Source: CAZUTO01 sp964623085 (GTDB taxonomy: Bacteria; Pseudomonadota; Gammaproteobacteria; Pseudomonadales; GM7GCV1). Taken from it: a stretch of DNA of 8,390 nucleotides. The notes beneath the pieces were generated by a model. That model saw nothing but the letters and a program-made list of their open reading frames with translations. It searched no databases and was not told the origin of the DNA. Below, in pieces: positions 1 to 6,282 of this stretch. Each line of letters opens with the position of its first letter. Position 1 is the first letter of the stretch. Both the position numbers and the translations under genes were made by a program. The stretch spans positions 1 through 8,390 of the forward strand of contig CAZUTO010000041.1 in assembly GCA_964623085.1 (NCBI GenBank), written 5' to 3'.

Positions 1-54
1 CACCGTTTCCGTCACCACCATTGCCGCCACCGTTTCCGTCACCACCATTGCCGC
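1..54. repeat. 27-bp tandem repeat inside the lipoprotein gene
   Basis: Bases 1-27 and 28-54 are identical, and a degenerate third copy may follow at about 55-81. The unit equals nine codons, so copy-number change would keep the reading frame and only lengthen or shorten the Gly/Asn-rich segment. More copies may lie beyond the left edge. Confidence 0.85.
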
Positions 55-199
55 CGCCGTTACCAGCCATGCCGCCGCCGTTTCCGCCAGCATTTTCAGC
101 GTCATCAGCGCTACTGCCGCCACCTCCCCCGCCACAAGCGACGAGCGCAAGCGAAAGAAGAAAAAGCACACTGGCAAAAAACGGTTTTTTTATAGTCAT
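1..199 (-). CDS. Gly/Asn-rich lipoprotein, N-terminal part (runs off left edge)
   Basis: The minus-strand reading from an ATG at 199-197 gives 66 residues before the window ends. The N-terminus is a textbook lipoprotein signal: MTIKKPFF, a hydrophobic stretch, then the lipobox LVAC with Cys22 as the predicted lipidation site. Residue 23 is Gly rather than Asp, so an Asp+2 inner-membrane retention signal is absent and outer-membrane sorting is likely by the Lol rule. After Cys22 comes a glycine run, a short acidic/Ser stretch (SSADDAEN), then a low-complexity Gly/Asn/Asp region with the nine-residue unit NGGDGNGGG repeated. The mature N-terminus is therefore probably a flexible tether, and any functional domain lies beyond the edge. 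A possible ribosome site (AAGGAAG) is about 13 bases upstream. It is transcribed divergently from metH. The plus-strand proline-rich ORF over the same bases is a shadow. Function unknown; confidence is high for a lipoprotein, none for a role. Confidence 0.8.
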   Translation of the reverse strand, partial: MTIKKPFFASVLFLLSLALVACGGGGGGSSADDAENAGGNGGGMAGNGGGNGGDGNGGGNGGDGNG

Positions 200-312
200 C
201 TATGCTCGCGGGCTTCCTTAAATTTCAGAGGGTTCTGAATCTAAGACTACTCTCCATCAAGTTGGTTTTGGTTTATGTCAAAAGGTTAAGGGGGACATTA
301 TGACTCATAGCA

Positions 313-342
313 TTCGCACCACGCTAATCGCTCTGCTACAAT
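313..342 (+). promoter_or_regulatory. Predicted sigma-70 promoter of metH
   Basis: TTCGCA (313-318, 4 of 6 to the -35 consensus) is followed after 18 bases by TACAAT (337-342, 5 of 6). A TG one base before the -10 makes it an extended -10 element. The predicted start of transcription is near 349-350, giving a leader of about 29 bases before the metH ATG. That is too short for a SAM or cobalamin riboswitch. Confidence 0.55.
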
Positions 343-344
343 GC

Positions 345-364
345 ATTTTAATCTATATTAAAAT
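345..364. promoter_or_regulatory. Inverted repeat at the metH transcription start (candidate operator)
   Basis: ATTTTAAT (345-352) and ATTAAAAT (357-364) are perfect 8-bp arms around the 4-base spacer CTAT. The element begins just after the -10 box and covers the predicted transcription start, a usual place for a repressor site. It could equally form a weak AU hairpin at the mRNA 5' end. A second small palindrome, TATGA-C-TCATA at 299-309, sits directly upstream of the -35. Neither was matched to a named methionine regulator motif. Confidence 0.4.
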
Positions 365-378
365 ATTTTGATATTGCA

Positions 379-3300
379 ATGAATCAGCGAACTGAACACC
401 TTAAATCTTGCTTAAAAGAGCGCATTCTGTTCTTGGATGGCGCCATGGGAACGATGATTCAACAGCACAATCTATCTGAAAAAGATTTTCGTGGCGAGCG
501 GTTTATAGATCACCATACCGACTTGAAGGGTAACAACGACCTACTTGCTCTTACTCAACGTGACGTAGTTCAAGGTATTCATGAAGCCTACCTTGACGCC
601 GGCGCGGATATTATCGAGACCAATACCTTTAATTCAACGGCCGTTTCTCAATCAGACTACGGGCTGGAAGACATTGTTTACGAGCTAAACAAAGAAGCTG
701 CAAGCGTCGCACGGGCTGCAACGGACAAATACACCGAACAAACACCAGAAAAACCCCGTTTTGTCGCGGGGGTACTCGGTCCGACTAGTCGCACCGCGTC
801 TATGTCTTCGGATGTAAATGATCCAGGTGCCCGCAACGTCACCTTTGATGAGCTTGTTGAAGACTACAGTATTGCGGTCAAGGGTCTTATCGACGGTGGC
901 TCGGACATTATCCTGATTGAAACTGTTTTCGATACACTGAACGCGAAAGCTGCGATTTTTGCGTGCGAAGAAGTCTTTGACACACTGGACGAAGCGCTTC
1001 CTATTATGATCTCCGGAACGATTACGGACGAGAGCGGACGTATGCTGACTGGCCAAACAACCGAAGCGTTTTGGAATAGCGTGCGGCACGCGAAGCCTCT
1101 ATTGATTGGGCTAAACTGTGCACTCGGTGCAGAAGAGCTTCGTCCTTATGTACAAGAGCTATCACGTGTTGCCGATACTTACGTCAGTGCACACCCTAAC
1201 GCAGGCTTACCGAATGAATTTAGCGAGTACGATCAAACCGACCAAGAGATGGCAGAAATCGTCAAAGAGTTTGCGGAAAGCGGTTTTCTCAATCTGGTTG
1301 GTGGATGCTGTGGCACCACGCCGGATCACATCCGCGCGCTAGTTAGTTCCATCTCAGCACTTCCTCCACGCAAAATACCTGAGATTGCGCCAGCCTGCCG
1401 ACTCAGTGGTTTGGAACCTTTTAATATTGAAGCCGATAGTCTGTTTGTCAATATTGGCGAGCGTTGCAACGTCACCGGTTCAGCAAAATTCAAACGTCTG
1501 ATTTTGGAAGAAGAATACGACGAAGCCATTTCCGTTGCCCAAGAGCAGGTCGAGAATGGCGCACAGATTATCGATATCAACATGGATGAAGCCATGCTTG
1601 ATGCGATGACTGCAATGCCTCGATTTCTGAACCTGATTGCATCAGAGCCAGATATCTCGCGCGTGCCTTTTATGATCGACTCTTCCAAATGGGACGTGAT
1701 TGAAGCAGGCCTAAAATGTGTGCAAGGCAAGGCCGTAGTGAATTCCATTAGTTTAAAAGAAGGTGAAGAGCAGTTCCTTACCCAAGCTCGCCTATGCCAG
1801 CGCTATGGTGCGGCGATTGTTGTCATGGCGTTTGACGAGGACGGCCAAGCAGACAATCTCGAGCGCCGGAAGGAAATTTGCGAACGCGCATATAAACTCC
1901 TGCGAGAAAAGCTCGATTTCGACCCAAACGACATCCTCTTTGACCCAAATGTGTTTGCGGTTGCGACTGGTATTGAGGAACACAATAACTACGGCGTCGA
2001 CTTCATAGAAGGTTGCCGATGGATTCGCGACAACCTGCCTCATGTTGGTTTATCTGGCGGAATCTCTAATGTGAGCTTCTCGTTCCGTGGTAACAACCCG
2101 CTGCGCGAGGCTATCCATTCCGTCTTCTTATTCCATGCCATCAAGGCTGGATTAAACATGGGCATCGTAAACGCCGGCCAGCTCGCTGTTTACGACGACT
2201 TGCCCGATGAACTCAGAGATGCTGTGGAAGATGTGATACTTAATCGCGACTCCGGCGCAACAGAGAATCTACTATCACTTGCCGAAAAGTATCGCGGTGA
2301 TGGCTCTGGCGCCGAGAAAAAAGAAGACCTTGCTTGGCGCGAATGGTCGGTGGAAAAGCGTCTCGAACACTCACTTGTTAAAGGCATAACTACCTTTATC
2401 GAAGAAGACACCGAAAAAGCTCGGCAAGCGGCAGACAAGCCATTGCATGTTATTGAAGGTCCACTGATGGATGGCATGAATGTCGTCGGTGACTTATTCG
2501 GTGCAGGAAAAATGTTTCTGCCTCAAGTTGTAAAGTCAGCTCGAGTGATGAAGCAAGCCGTGGCCTATCTGAATCCCTATATCGAAAAAGAAAAGGTAGC
2601 CGGCGAAAACAACGGACGCATCTTAATGGCAACGGTGAAAGGCGATGTGCACGATATTGGTAAGAATATCGTGGGCGTGGTGTTGCAATGCAATAACTTT
2701 GAGGTTATCGACCTTGGTGTGATGGTGCCGGCTGATAAGATTCTAGCGACGGCCAAATCCGAGAACTGCGACATCATCGGGCTTAGCGGGCTAATCACCC
2801 CCTCACTGGATGAAATGGTTTCCATCGCCAACGAAATGGAGCGGCAAGAGTACGATGTGCCGCTACTGATTGGTGGTGCCACTACGTCCAAGGCTCATAC
2901 AGCGGTCAAGATTGCACCAGAGCTAAAGCGCAATCAGGTTGTCTATGTCGCCGATGCTTCACGCGCCGTTGGGGTAGCAAGCAAGCTTCTCAGCAAAGAC
3001 CAACGCGACGGGTTTGTAGCAGAGCTGCAATCCGAATACCAAGAAGTGCGCGAGCGCGTAGCGAATCGCCGCAAAGTCCCGCTTGTGCCCTACGAAAAGG
3101 CCTGCGAAAACAAACCCGAATTTGATTGGACAAGCTATCAACCACCAACACCAAAACAAGTCGGTGTGCACACTATCAAAGACTATCCACTTCAAGACTT
3201 GCTTGAGACCTTCGATTGGACGCCGTTTTTTATTAGCTGGGATCTGGCCGGAAAATATCCGCGCATTCTGCAAGACGAAAAAGTGGGTGAAGCGGCACAA

Positions 3301-4056
3301 CAGCTCTTTGATGATGCGCAGAAAATACTCAAGAAGATCATCGACGAAAATCGTTTCCAAGCACAGGCTGTTTTTGGTTTCTGGCCTGCAAATCAAATTC
3401 AAGATGACAGTATTCAGCTATACACTGATGAAAGCCGCAGCTCTGATCTAGTAAAACTGCACCATATTCGCCAGCAGCAGCAGCGCGACAAAGCAAATCC
3501 ACTGCGTAGCTTGGCGGACTTTATCGCTCCAAAAACAACCAGTTTGCCTGACCACATCGGCGGATTCGTTGTATGCGTGCATGGCGCAGATGAGCTTGCC
3601 GCAGAGTATGAAGATGCAGAGGACGACTATAACGCCATCATGGTAAAAGCACTTGCGGATCGCTTTGCTGAATCGCTTGCTGAACATCTTCATCGCCGAG
3701 TGCGCACTGAGTTCTGGGGATACGCCGCAGATGAATCACTTTCTGGAGAAGAGTTGATTCGAGAAAAATACCGCGGTATTCGGCCCGCACCAGGCTACCC
3801 CGCCTGCCCAGACCACACTGAAAAAGGCACCCTTTTTGAACTCTTAGCCGCGGAGAACGCCATTGGTGCAAAACTGACGGAAAACTACGCTATGTACCCT
3901 GCTGCAGCTGTTAGCGGTTGGTATTTTTCGCATCCCGAATCTGATTATTTTGGAACTGGGAAAATTGGCCAAGACCAATTAGAAAGCCTTGCTGAACGCA
4001 AAGGCATGAGTGTGCAGGAGCTTGAGCGCTGGCTTCGACCTGTGCTCTTTACTTAA
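379..4056 (+). CDS. metH: Cobalamin-dependent methionine synthase MetH
   Basis: This cytoplasmic enzyme transfers the methyl group of 5-methyltetrahydrofolate via cob(I)alamin to homocysteine, making methionine and regenerating tetrahydrofolate. The 1225-residue product has all four modules in order. The homocysteine domain (about 1-325) has zinc ligands Cys247, Cys310 and Cys311 in GGCCGT, at the same numbers as in E. coli. The pterin-binding domain spans about 355-620 and contains FVNIGERCNVTGS. The helical cap and B12 domain (about 650-890) has the base-off motif Asp756-x-His758-x-x-Gly761 and the SGLITPSLDEM and GGATTSKAHT loops. The AdoMet reactivation domain (about 900-1225) has RPAPGYPACPDHTEK starting at Arg1135. 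Length matches the E. coli enzyme (1227). No key residue is missing and no frameshift is seen. There is little Shine-Dalgarno before the ATG at 379, but no better start is nearby. A DUF2970-like gene follows 53 bases downstream. Confidence 0.98.
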   Translation: MNQRTEHLKSCLKERILFLDGAMGTMIQQHNLSEKDFRGERFIDHHTDLKGNNDLLALTQRDVVQGIHEAYLDAGADIIETNTFNSTAVSQSDYGLEDIVYELNKEAASVARAATDKYTEQTPEKPRFVAGVLGPTSRTASMSSDVNDPGARNVTFDELVEDYSIAVKGLIDGGSDIILIETVFDTLNAKAAIFACEEVFDTLDEALPIMISGTITDESGRMLTGQTTEAFWNSVRHAKPLLIGLNCALGAEELRPYVQELSRVADTYVSAHPNAGLPNEFSEYDQTDQEMAEIVKEFAESGFLNLVGGCCGTTPDHIRALVSSISALPPRKIPEIAPACRLSGLEPFNIEADSLFVNIGERCNVTGSAKFKRLILEEEYDEAISVAQEQVENGAQIIDINMDEAMLDAMTAMPRFLNLIASEPDISRVPFMIDSSKWDVIEAGLKCVQGKAVVNSISLKEGEEQFLTQARLCQRYGAAIVVMAFDEDGQADNLERRKEICERAYKLLREKLDFDPNDILFDPNVFAVATGIEEHNNYGVDFIEGCRWIRDNLPHVGLSGGISNVSFSFRGNNPLREAIHSVFLFHAIKAGLNMGIVNAGQLAVYDDLPDELRDAVEDVILNRDSGATENLLSLAEKYRGDGSGAEKKEDLAWREWSVEKRLEHSLVKGITTFIEEDTEKARQAADKPLHVIEGPLMDGMNVVGDLFGAGKMFLPQVVKSARVMKQAVAYLNPYIEKEKVAGENNGRILMATVKGDVHDIGKNIVGVVLQCNNFEVIDLGVMVPADKILATAKSENCDIIGLSGLITPSLDEMVSIANEMERQEYDVPLLIGGATTSKAHTAVKIAPELKRNQVVYVADASRAVGVASKLLSKDQRDGFVAELQSEYQEVRERVANRRKVPLVPYEKACENKPEFDWTSYQPPTPKQVGVHTIKDYPLQDLLETFDWTPFFISWDLAGKYPRILQDEKVGEAAQQLFDDAQKILKKIIDENRFQAQAVFGFWPANQIQDDSIQLYTDESRSSDLVKLHHIRQQQQRDKANPLRSLADFIAPKTTSLPDHIGGFVVCVHGADELAAEYEDAEDDYNAIMVKALADRFAESLAEHLHRRVRTEFWGYAADESLSGEELIREKYRGIRPAPGYPACPDHTEKGTLFELLAAENAIGAKLTENYAMYPAAAVSGWYFSHPESDYFGTGKIGQDQLESLAERKGMSVQELERWLRPVLFT

Positions 4057-4093
4057 GCTAAATACATTGCGTCGGGCTATATACTCAGCACTG

Positions 4094-4102
4094 AAAGGAG
4101 GT
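4094..4102 (+). promoter_or_regulatory. Consensus Shine-Dalgarno fixing a TTG start
   Basis: AAAGGAGGT lies 7 bases before a TTG at 4110-4112. It is fully complementary to the 16S rRNA 3' end core, and no ATG lies at a suitable distance, so it decides the start of the DUF2970-like gene. Confidence 0.85.
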
Positions 4103-4109
4103 ATTAACT

Positions 4110-4325
4110 TTGCGAGACCAAAAAGGCAGCGATAAGAAACTTGGTCTACTATCCATTGTCTGGAGCACGCTAGCTGCCGCATTTGGTGTACAGAGTGAGA
4201 AGAATAGAGAACGTGATTTTCAGCATGGCAATCTTTGGGTATTCATTGCTGCTGGAATCATCTTTACTACTGTCTTTGTATTTTCAGTCATCGGTATCGT
4301 CAACCTTGTGCTAGCCAGTGGATAG
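4110..4325 (+). CDS. DUF2970-like small inner-membrane protein
   Basis: The product is 71 residues, starting at TTG behind a consensus-strength ribosome site. Residues 1-41 are polar and basic and include AAAFGVQSEKNRERDFQHGN, the segment I recognise as typical of the DUF2970 family (a serine/alanine stretch, FGVQS, then NRERDF). Residues about 43-68 form one hydrophobic helix (from WVFIAAGIIF to NLVLA), so a single-pass membrane protein with the basic N-terminus in the cytoplasm is expected. The family is common in proteobacteria and has no known function. The gene lies 53 bases after metH on the same strand with no visible terminator between, so cotranscription with metH is possible. No convincing promoter of its own was found. 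The identification is from memory of the family pattern, not from a search. Confidence 0.8.
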   Translation: MRDQKGSDKKLGLLSIVWSTLAAAFGVQSEKNRERDFQHGNLWVFIAAGIIFTTVFVFSVIGIVNLVLASG

Positions 4326-4364
4326 GCTACTCGTCAATATCCAGTTTTCCACTGCGAAACAATA

Positions 4365-4499
4365 GTCAAAATTCAGCCACATTTATCACAAAAATATTTC
4401 TTATAAAATAAGCACCCCCAGCATCCTGTATTCAGAATTTGGCGAACTACAAGTTTTGGTAGTGTCAAAATTCAAACTAACCTGTAGCATAAATATTTC
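4365..4499. repeat. Duplicated two-part element, 99-bp period
   Basis: GTCAAAATTCA followed after exactly 16 bases by AAATATTTC occurs at 4365-4400 and again at 4464-4499. Both halves are identical between copies and the spacing is identical, but the 16-base middle is only weakly similar (about 6 of 16). AAATATTT is itself a palindrome. Conserved ends with a diverged middle suggest protein-binding half sites rather than a recent plain duplication. Confidence 0.6.
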
Positions 4500-4517
4500 C
4501 ATCAGGTGAGTGGATAA

Positions 4518-4536
4518 TTGGCATATTGGCATATTG
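4518..4536. repeat. Short tandem repeat TTGGCATA
   Basis: Two perfect copies of TTGGCATA plus a partial third (TTG) are in tandem about 160 bases upstream of the LuxR-type gene. The first copy could serve as a -35 box (TTGGCA) for a weak TACAAA -10 at 4540-4545. Confidence 0.6.
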
Positions 4537-4568
4537 TTTTACAAACTCTCAGGGTTATTGGACTTACC

Positions 4569-4634
4569 ATGAAAATGGAAAATAGGCTTTCTGGCGAGCC
4601 AAGCCAAGTCTTAAAAACAGTGATGCTTTTATAG
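4569..4634 (+). CDS. Possible 21-codon upstream ORF
   Basis: An ATG at 4569 opens 21 codons (MKMENRLSGEPSQ...VMLL) ending at TAG 4632-4634, 57 bases before the LuxR-type gene. There is no clear ribosome site; CAGGG lies about 14 bases upstream. It shows no recognisable motif, and its length is within what chance allows. It is listed only because it lies in the likely 5' leader of a regulator gene. Confidence 0.15.
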   Translation: MKMENRLSGEPSQVLKTVMLL

Positions 4635-4691
4635 AAAAAGGCGCCTAACGGGTGCTCTGGTTGAAAGCTATGATTACAATAAAAGGGTTAC

Positions 4692-4901
4692 ATGGAAAAC
4701 GTTCGTCTGACCAATCGACAAAAAGAGTTGATTACATTGCTTGCCATGGGCTACCAGCAAGATCAAATCGCTAAGAAACTTAATATAAGCCGAGATACCG
4801 TTTCCTATCACTTTAGGAATATCAAACTCGTTTTAGATGCAAAAACTACGGCGCAAGCTGTGGCCAAGGCACTCAAGCACGGCTTAATCGAATTAGACTA
4901 A
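4692..4901 (+). CDS. Stand-alone LuxR/GerE-type DNA-binding protein
   Basis: The 69-residue protein is almost entirely one LuxR-type HTH domain. It opens with LTNRQKELITLLAMG (usual LTxRExEVLxLxAxG), then the scanning helix QDQIAKKLNIS and the recognition helix SRDTVSYHFRNI at residues 33-44. It closes with AQAVAKALKHGLI, the form common in acyl-homoserine-lactone receptor types. No receiver or autoinducer-binding domain is present, and the frame is closed by a stop 12 bases upstream, so the short form appears genuine. Gln10 replaces the Glu usually found in this family (LuxR E178 by alignment). GerE of Bacillus is a known regulator of similar size and design, so a small protein of this kind can work alone. 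The start is supported by AAAAGGG ending 4 bases before the ATG. Its targets cannot be told from sequence. It is convergent with rimI. Confidence 0.88.
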   Translation: MENVRLTNRQKELITLLAMGYQQDQIAKKLNISRDTVSYHFRNIKLVLDAKTTAQAVAKALKHGLIELD

Positions 4902-4932
4902 CGCTCAACTATTTTTTGACCCCTCGTTCCCA

Positions 4933-5451
4933 TTAAATCTTTTTTCCAAACACTTCATGCTCAAGGGCTACGCTTTTTATCATTACAATGGCGTCCTCCC
5001 GGCCACCACCGGCTACTGGATAATAGTCTCGGCGCACCGTCGCTTCATTAAACCCAATTTTCGTATAAAGGTTGAATGCTGGAATATTGGAGCGACGAAC
5101 TTCAAGCAGTACTTCTTCAACAGTATCCGGCAATAAGCTCAGTGTCGATTCAAGCAAATCAGCACCCAGACCTTGCCCCTGATACTCTCGACGAATACCA
5201 AAATTTAGTAGTTCCGCTTGCTCGCAAACTGCTCGAAAAATGACGTAGCCCACAAGCAACTCGGTGCAATCTGTTTTGCTCTGGTCGACAACCACCCAAG
5301 CACTTGCTTTGCTTTCATAGGCATCTATCCATTGCTGTGTATTCCACGAGCCTACATCTAAATCTGCATGGATGCTGGCAATCGAATCTGCGTCTTCTTT
5401 GTGCATAGGACGCAATAGAACATTAGTCTTAGCCATGAGCGCAGTGACCAT
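4933..5451 (-). CDS. rimI: Ribosomal protein S18 alanine N-acetyltransferase RimI
   Basis: This GNAT-fold enzyme acetylates the N-terminal alanine of ribosomal protein bS18 using acetyl-CoA. The 172-residue product has the acetyl-CoA loop Gln91-x-x-Gly94-x-Gly96 in REYQGQGLGADLLE. It also has LLEVRRSNIPAFNLYTKIGF, with Glu117 and Tyr129 at the 12-residue spacing of the catalytic Glu103/Tyr115 pair of Salmonella RimI. The end, GFNEATVRRDYY followed by GREDAIVM, nearly repeats the enterobacterial sequence. The start is uncertain: ATG at 5451 or ATG at 5436 (MAKTNVLLRPM). The second gives a more typical N-terminus, but neither has a clear ribosome site. The gene is last in the leuA-holD-rimI series, 25 bases after the holD-like stop, and the holD-rimI neighbourhood supports the assignment. 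No terminator hairpin was found after it; it converges with the LuxR-type gene. Confidence 0.95.
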   Translation of the reverse strand: MVTALMAKTNVLLRPMHKEDADSIASIHADLDVGSWNTQQWIDAYESKASAWVVVDQSKTDCTELLVGYVIFRAVCEQAELLNFGIRREYQGQGLGADLLESTLSLLPDTVEEVLLEVRRSNIPAFNLYTKIGFNEATVRRDYYPVAGGGREDAIVMIKSVALEHEVFGKKI

Positions 5452-5476
5452 TTATGTAGATGTGCAGAAAAAATAC

Positions 5477-6280
5477 TTACGAAAAGTTAGACCTAAGCAA
5501 CTGCCAGGTACTCGCTTTCAAACGAGGGCTAGCCGCTATCTGAGATAGCGAAGCAGTAACATAAACCTCAAGATCCAATTGCTTGTGCACAACCTGCTTT
5601 TCTTGCAGATCATTGGGCGAGCCATGTTCGGCGAGCAGTAATTCTAGCCCGTCGTTACCCATTAACCAGAGTTTGGTATCTGGGTCTTTTGCGATCTGGC
5701 CTTTCAAAAATAGCCCTAGCCATTCTTGCGCCGCAGAGTCATCACTTGGAGACCCAACAATAGAAGACTGCGGCCAGCTATGGGTATACATGGAAGCACC
5801 GCTGGCTTCGCCACCGAACAGTGCTCGAAACACATTGTTAACTAATCGATGCGCCACTTCTGGTCCGGGCTCGGTATCATTGGCCTGTTCTTCTAGAGCA
5901 ATAGTGCTTTGGGTTTCTACCACGAGAAGGTGACCGCAACGCCAAAATCTTAGATCAAATGAGCGGCTAAGATCGTTAGCCACTTCCGCTATTTTTTCTA
6001 CCGAGTTGCTTTCCTCTGTCGACTCAGATGCTGGTGCTGGTGCAGTATCTCCGTCTAAATCATTCATCACCGCCGCAAGCTCATCAATAGAACTTGCAAT
6101 AGACGGTTTAGACTTTACTGTCGATGTATTTGTTGCAACATCTGAGTTTGCGGAGACCGAGCCAACCAATCCCTCAACAACAGGCTGTGCTCTGTCTGAT
6201 GATGCCAGATGCATTTGGCGCTCTCGATATTGCACAACACCTAGCGCAGCAAGTACTGTTTGACGTCGCTCTGGATTCAA
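5477..6280 (-). CDS. holD: Probable DNA polymerase III psi subunit (long HolD form)
   Basis: The psi subunit links the clamp loader to chi and so to single-strand-binding protein in the replisome. The 267-residue product starts ERRQTVLAALGVVQYRER. This aligns well with the E. coli psi N-terminus (RRDWQLQQLGITQWSLRR), the peptide that binds the DnaX collar; Tyr18 stands where psi has Trp17. Residues about 26-105 are a Ser/Ala/Asp/Glu-rich, probably disordered linker. Residues about 106-267 look globular (FDLRFWRCGHLLVVE, a helix at 141-155, TKLWLMGNDGLELLLAEH). E. coli psi has only 137 residues; a longer, poorly conserved psi next to rimI is known in Pseudomonas. The start is TTG (6280), 2 bases after the leuA stop, with AGAGGG about 9 bases upstream, so translation is probably coupled to leuA. 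Identity rests on the N-terminal peptide and on rimI adjacency; the C-terminal part alone would not identify it. Confidence 0.72.
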   Translation of the reverse strand: MNPERRQTVLAALGVVQYRERQMHLASSDRAQPVVEGLVGSVSANSDVATNTSTVKSKPSIASSIDELAAVMNDLDGDTAPAPASESTEESNSVEKIAEVANDLSRSFDLRFWRCGHLLVVETQSTIALEEQANDTEPGPEVAHRLVNNVFRALFGGEASGASMYTHSWPQSSIVGSPSDDSAAQEWLGLFLKGQIAKDPDTKLWLMGNDGLELLLAEHGSPNDLQEKQVVHKQLDLEVYVTASLSQIAASPRLKASTWQLLRSNFS

Positions 6281-6282
6281 GC

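Larger units (their letters stand above)
4326..4691. other. AT-rich intergenic region before the LuxR-type gene
   Basis: These 366 bases hold no convincing protein gene. What can be seen is a duplicated composite element (4365-4400 and 4464-4499), a tandem TTGGCATA repeat (4518-4536) and a candidate promoter made of TTGGCA (4518-4523) and TACAAA (4540-4545) with a 16-base gap. There is also a 21-codon ATG reading frame at 4569-4634 and the octamer palindrome AGGCGCCT at 4639-4646. I found no translated trace of an autoinducer-binding domain upstream of the HTH gene. An in-frame TAA at 4680-4682 closes its frame just before the ATG. Confidence 0.6.

Noticed and set aside
21..221. Plus-strand proline-rich ORF at the left edge
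   Set aside because: It is the complement of the Gly-rich lipoprotein; the minus strand has a complete lipoprotein signal and lipobox.
200..378. SAM or cobalamin riboswitch upstream of metH
   Set aside because: The predicted 5' leader is only about 29 bases and the region shows no multi-stem conserved fold or B12-box-like sequence.
3473..3484. CAG run within metH
   Set aside because: It encodes only four glutamines in a surface-type segment of the activation domain; too short to be a notable repeat.
685..3871. Long minus-strand ORFs inside metH, up to 147 codons
   Set aside because: They lie fully inside a gene with intact family motifs, have no recognisable domains, and are what antisense frames of coding DNA produce.
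4518..4546. Sigma-54 promoter built on TTGGCA
   Set aside because: No GC at the required distance from either GG; the -12 element is missing for both repeat copies.
4639..4646. Octamer palindrome AGGCGCCT
   Set aside because: A single 8-bp palindrome with no loop or second copy; expected by chance.
4902..4932. Bidirectional terminator between the LuxR-type gene and rimI
   Set aside because: There are T-rich and A-rich stretches but no convincing stem on either strand.
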